Shown one piece after another: positions 1 to 8,359 of a stretch of DNA of 43,119 nucleotides (the first letter of the stretch is position 1; every line of letters starts with the position of its first letter). This DNA is from Erysipelotrichia bacterium (lineage in GTDB: Bacteria; Muiribacteriota; Ozemobacteria; Ozemobacterales; Ozemobacteraceae), in the NCBI GenBank assembly GCA_009928855.1, contig SABV01000003.1:1-43119 (forward strand). Reading direction: 5' to 3'. A program made the translations under genes and the position numbers. The notes beneath the pieces are model-generated. The model saw only the letters and a program-made list of their open reading frames with translations. It made no database searches and was not told the origin of the DNA.

Positions 1-1074
1 CATGCAACAGAAGCATGAAATACAGCGATTCCGGTCAAATTTCGCCCCGCTGTCGGTAATTTCTATCGCCTCAGCGGGGCATATTTCTTTGCACCGCCCG
101 CATTTTATACATGTATCAGGCAGCAATGCAGGCCCGGCCCAAAGAAGCCTGCGGCCGAGGTTGAGAATGAATTCTGGTATCAGGTCGTAAGGAGAGACGC
201 GCGGTATGCAAAAGTCTTTAATGACAATGTTTTCGGCCGGTTCACCCAGCCATTCTATCTCGTCAATGTTTTTGGGACCCCAGTTCAATTCATGGCATCG
301 TCTCAGCATGTGCACTTCTGAAGGCTTAACATTGATAAGGGTGCAGAAAGCTGTGTCTATAGCTACTGGTGACGCCGATGCCAGCAAAACTCCCGTTTTG
401 ACCACGCGCCCGCCGGCCGGACCCTGGCCATCCATGCCTTCTATGCCATCCATTATGTTCAAAGTTACCGGTAACTGATGTGCAAAATCTGAGATGAAAT
501 TCGAGAATTCAGCTGCTCGTGGAAATATTTTATGCCATTGCGCCTTTGAAAAGCCGGGTATCAGGCCGAAAAGATTCTTAATTGCTCCGGTGATTCTGGT
601 AAGGTTGTGAGTTTTAAGCTTTGGCAGGTTAATAACGGCATCGACCATGAAGAAAGTTTTAACTATATGGGCGGTGACATCACGCTTGTTGGTTTTGAAG
701 CTTATCGGGGCTTTGGGCTCATTCTCGAAGCAGATGAGCCTGGCGCCGGAGTCTTTGGCCGCCTGGGCGAATCCGGTTGTTTCCCAGAATTGTTCGGTGC
801 GCCCGAATATGGCGGGGGGACTGTCGCCGATGATCACTTCGGCGCCGGCGTTTACACATGCCGTGGCAACCGCCGAGATCAGTGCGGGATGAGTGGTTGC
901 GGCTCTCTCAGGGGTTTTGCAGGTTAGCATGTTGGGCTTTATCAACACTCTAAAACCTGGTTTGATGAAGGCTTCTATTCCCCCCAGTGGCTTTAAAAGG
1001 TTTTTTATCGCCTCTGAAAGTTCTTCGGGGTTGTAAGAAAGGCATTTTTGTGCAGAAAGAGGTGTTTTTTTCAT
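1..1074 (-). CDS. DUF362-domain protein with C-terminal 4Fe-4S ferredoxin motif (partial, runs off left edge)
   Basis: Own reverse-strand translation from the ATG at 1074 (MKKTPLSAQKCLSYNPEELSEAIKNLLKPLGG...FRVLIKPNMLTCKTPERAATTHPALISAVATACVNAGAEVIIGDSP...) ending in CIKCGRCKEICPAEAIEI...CISCFCCM. Absent from the supplied ORF track because it has no stop inside the window. Confidence 0.88.
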   Translation of the reverse strand, partial: MKKTPLSAQKCLSYNPEELSEAIKNLLKPLGGIEAFIKPGFRVLIKPNMLTCKTPERAATTHPALISAVATACVNAGAEVIIGDSPPAIFGRTEQFWETTGFAQAAKDSGARLICFENEPKAPISFKTNKRDVTAHIVKTFFMVDAVINLPKLKTHNLTRITGAIKNLFGLIPGFSKAQWHKIFPRAAEFSNFISDFAHQLPVTLNIMDGIEGMDGQGPAGGRVVKTGVLLASASPVAIDTAFCTLINVKPSEVHMLRRCHELNWGPKNIDEIEWLGEPAENIVIKDFCIPRVSPYDLIPEFILNLGRRLLWAGPALLPDTCIKCGRCKEICPAEAIEITDSGAKFDRNRCISCFCCM

Positions 1075-1081
1075 GTTTCGC

Positions 1082-2083
1082 TTAATAATCCTGAGCCGGC
1101 TGCTGAACTACCGGGTGATTTAGCAGATGTTCCCAGATTATTGGGGGCGGCATCGGGCCTGACCCTTCTTGTGGCTCAGAGGGAGCAGCCTTGAGTGCCG
1201 GGAAATCTGCATAGGGGCGATGCTGAAGAATCTGGCGCGGCCATGGCGTTATTTCGATGCCTTCTTCGCGTTCGATTATAATGCACTGGTTCAGATACAC
1301 TATTTTGACGAGCATCTGCGCAAATGTCAGATTGCGAAATGAGGCATATACCGGAAAATGCAGATCGCGCGGAAATTGTATCGGCACTTTTCCGCCCAGC
1401 GAAATTTTGCGCAGTATGAACTGAATGTCGTCGCCGCGCGAGAGAATTATGCCGGGTTTATCAAGCCCCCGGTAACGTATGGCAAGTCTTTCGGGCACGC
1501 ACAGTTTCATACGGCCAATAACTTCTGTCCACGCTTCTCCTGATGGATAAACCGGCAGCACCGTTACCATGTTTTTGTCGGTGGTGAAGCGGTGATGAGG
1601 CGGTATGACTTTTTGCAGCAGTTTTGACAGGCTGTGCCCGTGATCGCCTGGAACAACGGCTCCGCCAGCCTGAAAGTGCATGATGGCCTGATATTCAAAA
1701 GCTCCGGCAAGCAGTTCGAGGGCTTCCCAGAGGGCAATCGGGTGCCCGTAAAAAGAGGCGTCGCGATGAAAACGTGCTTTTTGCGGCGTTTTAAGACTGA
1801 GCTCGACGAAGCTGTGGGTGGAAGTGCGTTTGAATAGAATGCTTTCGCGTTTTATTTCTTTGACGTACCATTCATCGTCCAGGCGTGTCTGATCACTGGC
1901 GACAAAACGCTGTTCGTCGTGATAAATAAGTGCTCTGGCATTGTCTTTGCGATAAAGAATGGCTCTAATGCGAGGTTCTCTGATGTCTGGTTCCAGGTAT
2001 TGAGCCATTGATGGCGCAATAGATGCTAATGTCAGCAGTAATGCCGCCAGGGCGGATTTTTTAAGAAGCCTTGAGAAGAGCAT
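1082..2083 (-). CDS. secreted periplasmic protein with PilP/secretin short-N-like segments (hypothetical)
   Basis: ORF 333 aa with signal peptide (LLLTLASIAPSMAQ). Segments IRAILYRKDNARALIYHDEQRFVASDQ..W.VKEIKRESILFKR (PilP/GspC-like) and GKVPIQFPRDLHFPVYASFRNLTFAQMLVKIVYLNQCIIIEREEGIEITPW (STN-like). Assignment is by eye. Confidence 0.6.
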   Translation of the reverse strand: MLFSRLLKKSALAALLLTLASIAPSMAQYLEPDIREPRIRAILYRKDNARALIYHDEQRFVASDQTRLDDEWYVKEIKRESILFKRTSTHSFVELSLKTPQKARFHRDASFYGHPIALWEALELLAGAFEYQAIMHFQAGGAVVPGDHGHSLSKLLQKVIPPHHRFTTDKNMVTVLPVYPSGEAWTEVIGRMKLCVPERLAIRYRGLDKPGIILSRGDDIQFILRKISLGGKVPIQFPRDLHFPVYASFRNLTFAQMLVKIVYLNQCIIIEREEGIEITPWPRQILQHRPYADFPALKAAPSEPQEGSGPMPPPIIWEHLLNHPVVQQPAQDY

Positions 2084-3080
2084 TCCTGGCCATCTCCGTG
2101 TAAATTTTTACGGCATTGGTAGCCGCGCCGCGCCGCAGATTATCAGCTACTATCCACATATTGAAACCACATGGCAGTGTGGGGTCATTGCGCAGACGAC
2201 CGACAAAAACTTCATCGCGATCCTGGCAACTCAAGGGAGTGGGGTAGACAGAATTGGCGGGATCATCCATCATGATGACATCCTCGGCTTCTGACAGTAT
2301 TTTTCTAATTTGTTCAAGAGTCATCTGGTTGGTAAGCTCGATGTTTACCGATTCGCTGTGGCAATACATGACCGGTACTCTTACGGTTGTCGGGCAGACC
2401 TTGATCGCCGATTCTAGAATTTTGCAGGTTTCTTTGACCATTTTGTCTTCTTCGCGATAAAGACCTGAATTCAGCAGAATATCTATCTGCGGAATAAGAT
2501 TGAAGGCGATTGGGTGCGGATAAACGCCCGATGGTGGTTCGCGGTTATCAAGAATAGCCTGACTCTGCTTTTTGAGTATGTCTATCGCTTCGAGCCCTGT
2601 GCCTGAAACTGATTGATAAGTGGCAACGACAATGCGTTTTATCGGATTTAATTTGTGAATAGGGCCAAGAGCCACAATCATCTGAATGGTAGAGCAGTTG
2701 GGGTTAGCGATCAGGCCTTTGTGCCCTTTCAATGCATGAAAATTGACTTCCGGCACTATCAGAGGAACCTCCGGGTTCATGCGGTGCGCGTTTGTGTTGT
2801 CGATTACTGTGGCTCCAGCTTTAACCGCTTCCGGGCAATATTTAAGACTGATTTCGGTGCCCGCTGAGAAAAAAACCACGTCCAGCCCTGAAAAATCGCT
2901 TTTAGCAAGATCTTCTACCTGGATCTGGTCGTTTCTGAAATTTATCTTCTGCCCTGCGCTGCGTTCTGAAGCGAAAAGTCTTAGATTTTTTATGTTTTTT
3001 ACCCGTTCATCGAGCACCTGAAGAATTTTCAGGCCTACGGCGCCTGTAGCTCCTACTATTCCTATTGAATGACCGTTCAT
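2061..3080 (-). CDS. asd: aspartate-semialdehyde dehydrogenase
   Basis: ORF 339 aa: GIVGATGAVGLKILQVL, active-site-type ANPNCSTIQM, YQSVSGTGLEAI, VPVMYCHSESVNIE. Confidence 0.95.
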   Translation of the reverse strand: MNGHSIGIVGATGAVGLKILQVLDERVKNIKNLRLFASERSAGQKINFRNDQIQVEDLAKSDFSGLDVVFFSAGTEISLKYCPEAVKAGATVIDNTNAHRMNPEVPLIVPEVNFHALKGHKGLIANPNCSTIQMIVALGPIHKLNPIKRIVVATYQSVSGTGLEAIDILKKQSQAILDNREPPSGVYPHPIAFNLIPQIDILLNSGLYREEDKMVKETCKILESAIKVCPTTVRVPVMYCHSESVNIELTNQMTLEQIRKILSEAEDVIMMDDPANSVYPTPLSCQDRDEVFVGRLRNDPTLPCGFNMWIVADNLRRGAATNAVKIYTEMARNALLKAS

Positions 3081-3874
3081 TCTTCGTCTTCCTCCTCGTT
3101 TGCGTGTTGCATCTGCTGCTGTTCTCTGTAAAAAGATTTTATGCGGCCGGGGCGGTAGGTTCTGGCCCTGCGTAGCTCTTCATCCGATGGTTCCTGTTCA
3201 TTAAATGCGACCGATGTTGTCTGTGGTGCTTTTGCAGGTGCTTTAATTTCACGTGATTTTGCCGGTTGCTTTATGATTTGCGGAAACAAGACCTGTTGCA
3301 GCTGTTTGACTCTATTGAATTGGTCAGCGGTTAAACTGGCTATTGCCGGCGTATTGCCAGCCTGATCAAGGTTATTGCCGAGAAGAGTGAGTAGTTCTTC
3401 GGTCAGCGAAATTTTTTGTCCCAGTTCGCCTGTTTCTTTCAATAGCAGGCGGCGTTCTGCTTCGCCCGGATTTGCAGATAAAAGAGTCTCGAGATTATTT
3501 TTTTGTTTTCTGAGCTCTTCAATATTTTGCAACGAAGCGCTGTAAGATTCTTCAAGTTGTCCGTTGGCATTCATTTTCTGTTCTGTCTTCAGCTTCAGTG
3601 CTTTCTCACGCAGTTTGCTGAAGTCAGGCAATATTGGTTTGTGAAAGGTGCTGCCGGCCGTGTTTTTTAAAGAAGAAATTTGCCCTGTTTCAGGGTCGAT
3701 TGGTCCATGGGGGGCGGCAAGCGCCTGACTGGTGTTATTGTTGCTTTTGAACTGAACTTCATCCATCCAGCCGGGAAACCTGCTCTGGGCAATTGCCGGG
3801 GCGTCGGCAACAAAAATCAGAGTTGTCAGCATGAGCAGCCTACAAAATATATGACGAAGAATCGAGTTTTTCAT
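3077..3874 (-). CDS. secreted coiled-coil hypothetical protein
   Basis: ORF 265 aa with signal peptide (LLMLTTLIFVADAPAIAQ), Glu/Lys/Leu-rich coiled coil, acidic C-terminus. 4-bp overlap with asd. Confidence 0.7.
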   Translation of the reverse strand: MKNSILRHIFCRLLMLTTLIFVADAPAIAQSRFPGWMDEVQFKSNNNTSQALAAPHGPIDPETGQISSLKNTAGSTFHKPILPDFSKLREKALKLKTEQKMNANGQLEESYSASLQNIEELRKQKNNLETLLSANPGEAERRLLLKETGELGQKISLTEELLTLLGNNLDQAGNTPAIASLTADQFNRVKQLQQVLFPQIIKQPAKSREIKAPAKAPQTTSVAFNEQEPSDEELRRARTYRPGRIKSFYREQQQMQHANEEEDEE

Positions 3875-3940
3875 AAGCAGAGTTGTACCATAAACATAGA
3901 TGCGAATGCAAAAGCAATTCTGCTGGTAAATGTGGTAAAC

Positions 3941-3968
3941 TTGCGAAAATCAGTTAAAAGATTATGCT
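3941..3968 (+). promoter_or_regulatory. putative sigma70-type promoter for the anti-sigma factor gene
   Basis: TTGCGA (3941-3946), 16 nt, TATGCT (3963-3968), just upstream of the ATG at 3984. Confidence 0.35.
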
Positions 3969-3983
3969 TATATCGGGGCCGAG

Positions 3984-4433
3984 ATGAAAAACAGCAAAAA
4001 ACCGCGTCGGGTTTTTTTTGAATTCAAGAACCCGCGCTATCTACGGATTGTCAGAGACAACGCAGAGGTGATCGCACGCCGGATGGGCTTTGAAGAAGAT
4101 CAGGTTTTTGAACTTGCCATGGTCGTAGACGAGGCCTATGCCAATGCTGTCGAACACAGCGGTAGACTTGTCGAGCTGTCATCTCTTGAAGTTGAGTTTC
4201 TGATTTATTCAAATCGTCTCGAAGTCTGTGTTAAAGACACTGGCTGCGGGTTTGATTCTACCCACCTTAAAATCCCCAGAAATCTCAGAAGTCTCGAATC
4301 CACCCGTGGGCGCGGGCTTGGGCTCATTAAGATGCTTTCCGACAGCTTTGAGCTTAGTTCCACGCCTGGTAGCGGCACAATTATCAGAATAATTAAATAC
4401 CTGAGCGGCCAACAGCGCATAAAAGTAGCCTAA
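3984..4433 (+). CDS. RsbW-like anti-sigma regulatory factor (HATPase serine kinase)
   Basis: ORF 149 aa with N-box VVDEAYANAVEHS, G1 VKDTGCGFD and G2 RGRGLGLIKML of GHKL ATPases. Confidence 0.9.
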   Translation: MKNSKKPRRVFFEFKNPRYLRIVRDNAEVIARRMGFEEDQVFELAMVVDEAYANAVEHSGRLVELSSLEVEFLIYSNRLEVCVKDTGCGFDSTHLKIPRNLRSLESTRGRGLGLIKMLSDSFELSSTPGSGTIIRIIKYLSGQQRIKVA

Positions 4434-4450
4434 AGGTGTTTTTTGCTTTG

Positions 4451-6250
4451 TTATTCGCTTATTTCAAGCTTTAGTTCATCAAGTCGTTTTTTAACTTCAT
4501 CAATATTGAGTTCTGCAAATTTTTCTGGCAGAAACCTCTTGTCGGTGCATTCTATTACTGCCGCCAGATCCATGAATTCGAGTCTTGCCGAATGGGCCAT
4601 CGGGCGATATGATTTTAATGCTTCTCTGATATAATGCCCTACCGGCAGGCGATTTTCCGTGTTTTCATCCTGCAATTCATACATACGCGATGCCATGATC
4701 AGAACGCCTTCCATCTCGTTGCCACCAAAGTCCATTGCATCCGGAAAATCTGGCAAGTCTTCGTCGTTCAGTTGAACTTTGTTCTTTTTGGCAAGGGCTT
4801 TGAACAGGTCTTGTTTGTCGCCCTCTGTTTGAGGTGCAAACAGAGGAATGTGAACATCAAGACGTCCGACGCGTTTCAGGTCAACTTCGAGCAGATCTGG
4901 TCTGGATGTGGCAAATATCCAGAATATGCGTCCGCGATTGCGGGTGTCAGCCATTTCTCTTGCCAGCATAGCGTAGATGCGTCCTGATACGCCGGAGTCT
5001 CCTGAATTGCCATCGCGTTTGCCGGCAACCTGGTCAGCTTCGTCAATAAAAACGATGACCTGACCCATGGCGTGAAGAATTTTAAAAATAGCTTCGAGAT
5101 TGCCTTCTGTTGCGCCGACCCACTTGTCTCTGAAATTTTTAAGTTCGACGCAGGGCACTCCGGCTTCGCCGGCAAAGCACTCAACAAGATACGTTTTTCC
5201 CGTACCGATACGGCCGGTTATGAGATAACCCATTGGCAGGGCTTTAAGCTTGCCTCTTTTCATGAGAGAAGCATCCTGGCGTAACCACGCCTTGGCTTCT
5301 GAATGTGCAGCTACGTCATCGAGAGTACGCGTTGACTCGACAAACACTATTCTGCCGCTGGCAGATTTTTCGATCATTTCTTTTTTGACTTCACGCAGAT
5401 ATTCCATGGTGATGCGGCGCTGGTTTTTTATGGCCCGCTCTATGAGGTTTTGAACATCAATGCATGAGAGCCCCTCAAGCTTTTGGGCCAAAGATAAGCG
5501 GTCTACGTCGCATATTGTCGAAAAATCGGTGGTAGAGGCTGTTATTGCGTGAACAAAATTCAATACCTCTTCTGAATTCGGCAGTCCGATCTGAATTTTG
5601 GCAGAGCGCGGGTTTTCGACCAGCTGCCTGTTTACGTCATTCAAGTTCTCGGCAATCAGACAGGTGCTGACATAAGCATTGTTGATGTTCGGGTCGCCAG
5701 CCCAGTCTAAAATTCTGATGAGTGTTTCAACCGATTCGGCGCTGGTATAGGCTATTTCGGCCCTCGGCAGCAGATACTGGGCGTATTCAATCATTACGGC
5801 AATGCGCATTGGGTTAGAAGACGGTTTGCCGTCTTTGTCCCTTGTAGTGCGCGTTAATCCGTGTCTTATAAAACGATCAATCAGTGCCAGCGCCCTTTTG
5901 GGGTCTTTGGGCAATGCGTTACCTGAATCCATAGAGATCTCAGCATCGGTAACGCCGCTGCTATAGGCGGTTCTGTGAAAACTGTCAAAAGCTTTCAAAA
6001 AGTTAAAAAACAATTCTCCGCCTTTTGTGGCGCGAATTCCGTGGCCACGGTCGTAGGTGATTACCACTTCAAATGGGGCAAACATTATATTGGTGAGAAA
6101 GTCTTTTAAAGAAAGGCATTGAAGCTGATTCTTTTCTTCTGACTTAAACGTAACCCAGTCGTCGATGTTGCCGTAGAGAACAAACTGACTTATTGAGCCG
6201 CTTTTAAATATTTCGGCCATTTCACTGGCCCATCCTGGGTAGTTTGTCAT
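4451..6250 (-). CDS. classical-type AAA+ ATPase with degenerate N-terminal AAA-like region
   Basis: ORF 599 aa. Walker A GRIGTGKT, Walker B VIVFIDEAD, SRH-like FATSRPDLLEVDLKRVGRLDVHIPLF. The N-terminal half has Walker-B-like RIAVMIEYAQYLLPR and sensor-like TCLIAENLNDVNRQLVENPRSAKIQIGLP but no P-loop. Confidence 0.92.
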   Translation of the reverse strand: MTNYPGWASEMAEIFKSGSISQFVLYGNIDDWVTFKSEEKNQLQCLSLKDFLTNIMFAPFEVVITYDRGHGIRATKGGELFFNFLKAFDSFHRTAYSSGVTDAEISMDSGNALPKDPKRALALIDRFIRHGLTRTTRDKDGKPSSNPMRIAVMIEYAQYLLPRAEIAYTSAESVETLIRILDWAGDPNINNAYVSTCLIAENLNDVNRQLVENPRSAKIQIGLPNSEEVLNFVHAITASTTDFSTICDVDRLSLAQKLEGLSCIDVQNLIERAIKNQRRITMEYLREVKKEMIEKSASGRIVFVESTRTLDDVAAHSEAKAWLRQDASLMKRGKLKALPMGYLITGRIGTGKTYLVECFAGEAGVPCVELKNFRDKWVGATEGNLEAIFKILHAMGQVIVFIDEADQVAGKRDGNSGDSGVSGRIYAMLAREMADTRNRGRIFWIFATSRPDLLEVDLKRVGRLDVHIPLFAPQTEGDKQDLFKALAKKNKVQLNDEDLPDFPDAMDFGGNEMEGVLIMASRMYELQDENTENRLPVGHYIREALKSYRPMAHSARLEFMDLAAVIECTDKRFLPEKFAELNIDEVKKRLDELKLEISE

Positions 6251-6262
6251 GTCAGTAATCCT

Positions 6263-7147
6263 TTATTCTATTTCTCTTCTGGTGGGAACCACAGGTTCGC
6301 TGGTTGCGACAAAATCAGAGGTTTCCAATGGTGGTCCGCTGAGCTTGCGCAAAAAGTCAGAGTGGGTATTAATCCAATCCTGTGTTTCGCCGAGGGTGTT
6401 GTTGATTTTGTCTATATTAGAGCTGAGTCCTTCGGGACTGCTGTCGAGTGCTATTTCTTCTCTCACGAGCTGCAGTTGACTTTCAATGCGCTGTAGCTCC
6501 ATTTCTACAAGCATTTCGTTCTCTTTCGCAGAACTGAGGTTGCCAAGGCGCTTTTTATGTATTTCAATGTTTCCCTGCAATGATTTGGTAAGCGCCGGGC
6601 TAAGCTCGCCAGAATTGAGTTTCTGTTCGAGTTTGCGGATTTCACTCGTGATTTCGTTCTCTTTTGTTGAGTGAAGGCTTTCTTGTATAAGCTGTTTTGT
6701 TTTAAGCAGTTTCAGAAAAATTGATGGCAGCTGATTAAGTGTTTCTTCGCGGCTCTGATTAAGAAAACCTGAGCCTTCGTCGGTGTTCCAGCTCATCAGC
6801 TTATTTATTTCGGCTAGTTGTGCGCTTAGGCGCATAAGGCGCGAGTGATTCTCGTGACTCAGGCTCGATACCAGCTCATTCATTTTTTGCGATCTTGATT
6901 CCTTTATTTCTGAAAGCTGTTTTGCCTGAACATAATTCTGAAATCGCGGATTGGACGATAAGAACCAGAGATAGACAAATTCAAGTGCCATGCCAAGAAA
7001 CCAGAAGCCTGGGTTGCTGAAACCGAGAATGAAAGAACCAAGTATGAAGAGTTTGTTGACAGGGATGTCACCCATGCCTTTAATGATAAGCCCAGCATTA
7101 AAAGCTTCGCTCAAGTAGTCCGAAAAACCCGGTTTTTTAGGGCGCAT
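6263..7147 (-). CDS. membrane-anchored coiled-coil hypothetical protein
   Basis: ORF 294 aa. N-terminal hydrophobic region KLFILGSFILGFSNPGFWFLGMALEFVYLWFL followed by a long coiled coil. Confidence 0.75.
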   Translation of the reverse strand: MRPKKPGFSDYLSEAFNAGLIIKGMGDIPVNKLFILGSFILGFSNPGFWFLGMALEFVYLWFLSSNPRFQNYVQAKQLSEIKESRSQKMNELVSSLSHENHSRLMRLSAQLAEINKLMSWNTDEGSGFLNQSREETLNQLPSIFLKLLKTKQLIQESLHSTKENEITSEIRKLEQKLNSGELSPALTKSLQGNIEIHKKRLGNLSSAKENEMLVEMELQRIESQLQLVREEIALDSSPEGLSSNIDKINNTLGETQDWINTHSDFLRKLSGPPLETSDFVATSEPVVPTRREIE

Positions 7148-7150
7148 AAT

Positions 7151-8359
7151 TTAGTCAGAACCACCAATCCTTAAGAATTCGTCAGTAATTCCTTTTAGAA
7201 ACTGATTGAATTTGCTGCTTTCTTGAACTTCAAGAGGTGACATACCATCGTATTTTCCGATCTGTTCGCGTGTTATACCAATCTGCCTGACCAGACGACC
7301 GGGGTTTGCCTGAAACATAAAAATTCGATCGCTTAGAAAAACCGCCTCAGCAAGTGAATGGGTAACAATAAAGACTGTGGCTTCCACTTCATGCCACAGG
7401 CTGGTGATGAGTTCCTGCATTTCTATTCTGGTGGGCTCATCAAGAGCCGAAAAAGGTTCATCCATGAGAATAATTCGCGGTTTCAAAACCAGTGTTCTGG
7501 CGATGGCGACTCTTTGCTGCTGTCCGCCAGAAAGTTGATAGGGGTATTTATCTTCATGTCCCTTCATTCCGACTTTTGCAATCATGTCTCGCGCCAGTTT
7601 TTCCATGACTTGATCAGAATAGCCGAGCGATTCTCTGTTAAGCTGTAATCCGAACATTACATTGTGTAAAACGCTCAAATGCGGAAAAGAGCTGTATTTT
7701 TGAAAAATCATCCCGCGGTCGCGACCAGGGCCTGTTACGGGCTTATTACGAACAAGAACTTCACCGCAGGTTGGCGGGCCCACTTCCTGAAAACCCTGGA
7801 TCAGGTTCAATACAGTAGATTTGCCGCATCCAGAGGGCCCGACCAGAGCTATGAATTCGCCGATATCGGGCAAGTCTTCTATTTCAAATGATATGTTTTT
7901 CAGAGCTGTGAATTCATTTGGTGTTCCCGGGTTGAAGACTTTGCTGACATTGCGGAATGTGACGATTGATGGATATCGAGGTTTTTCGGCAGCTTCGTGC
8001 AGATTTTGCATGTCAGCAACCGGGGCGGAAACAATGTTTTCTGTGTCGGGTGCTGCCGCATCGATGGGTTTTTCTGTGGTTGTCTGAGATTTCTCAGGTG
8101 ATCGTGGCAAATCCTTCTGAGAGTGAATTACGGCGGATTCTTGAGTTGGCTGGGTTAAGCTGGCTGGCAAGGGTTCTGTTGCTGCTTCTTCTTTTTGGTC
8201 ATGAGAAGCTTTAACCTCTGGGTGAGCCACGGTTACCGCCATTTTTTGTGAACGTGAACGATCTTTTATCTGTAGTCTGGGGTTAGCGTCGTCAAAACGG
8301 TAAAAAAGCCCCATTATTTTTCGAAAAAAAGATGCCGGTTTGTGCGGTTGTTCAGTCAT
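7151..8359 (-). CDS. ABC transporter ATP-binding protein (nitrate/sulfonate/taurine family) with ~135-aa N-terminal extension
   Basis: ORF 402 aa: GPSGCGKST, LSGGQQQRVAIARTL, ILMDEPFSALDEPTR, H-loop IVTHSLAEAVFLSDRI. The N-terminal extension is low-complexity. Confidence 0.95.
   Translation of the reverse strand: MTEQPHKPASFFRKIMGLFYRFDDANPRLQIKDRSRSQKMAVTVAHPEVKASHDQKEEAATEPLPASLTQPTQESAVIHSQKDLPRSPEKSQTTTEKPIDAAAPDTENIVSAPVADMQNLHEAAEKPRYPSIVTFRNVSKVFNPGTPNEFTALKNISFEIEDLPDIGEFIALVGPSGCGKSTVLNLIQGFQEVGPPTCGEVLVRNKPVTGPGRDRGMIFQKYSSFPHLSVLHNVMFGLQLNRESLGYSDQVMEKLARDMIAKVGMKGHEDKYPYQLSGGQQQRVAIARTLVLKPRIILMDEPFSALDEPTRIEMQELITSLWHEVEATVFIVTHSLAEAVFLSDRIFMFQANPGRLVRQIGITREQIGKYDGMSPLEVQESSKFNQFLKGITDEFLRIGGSD

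Noticed and set aside
607-927. Plus-strand ORFs across 1..1074
   Set aside because: Antisense to a DUF362/ferredoxin reading frame on the minus strand that is open to the window edge.
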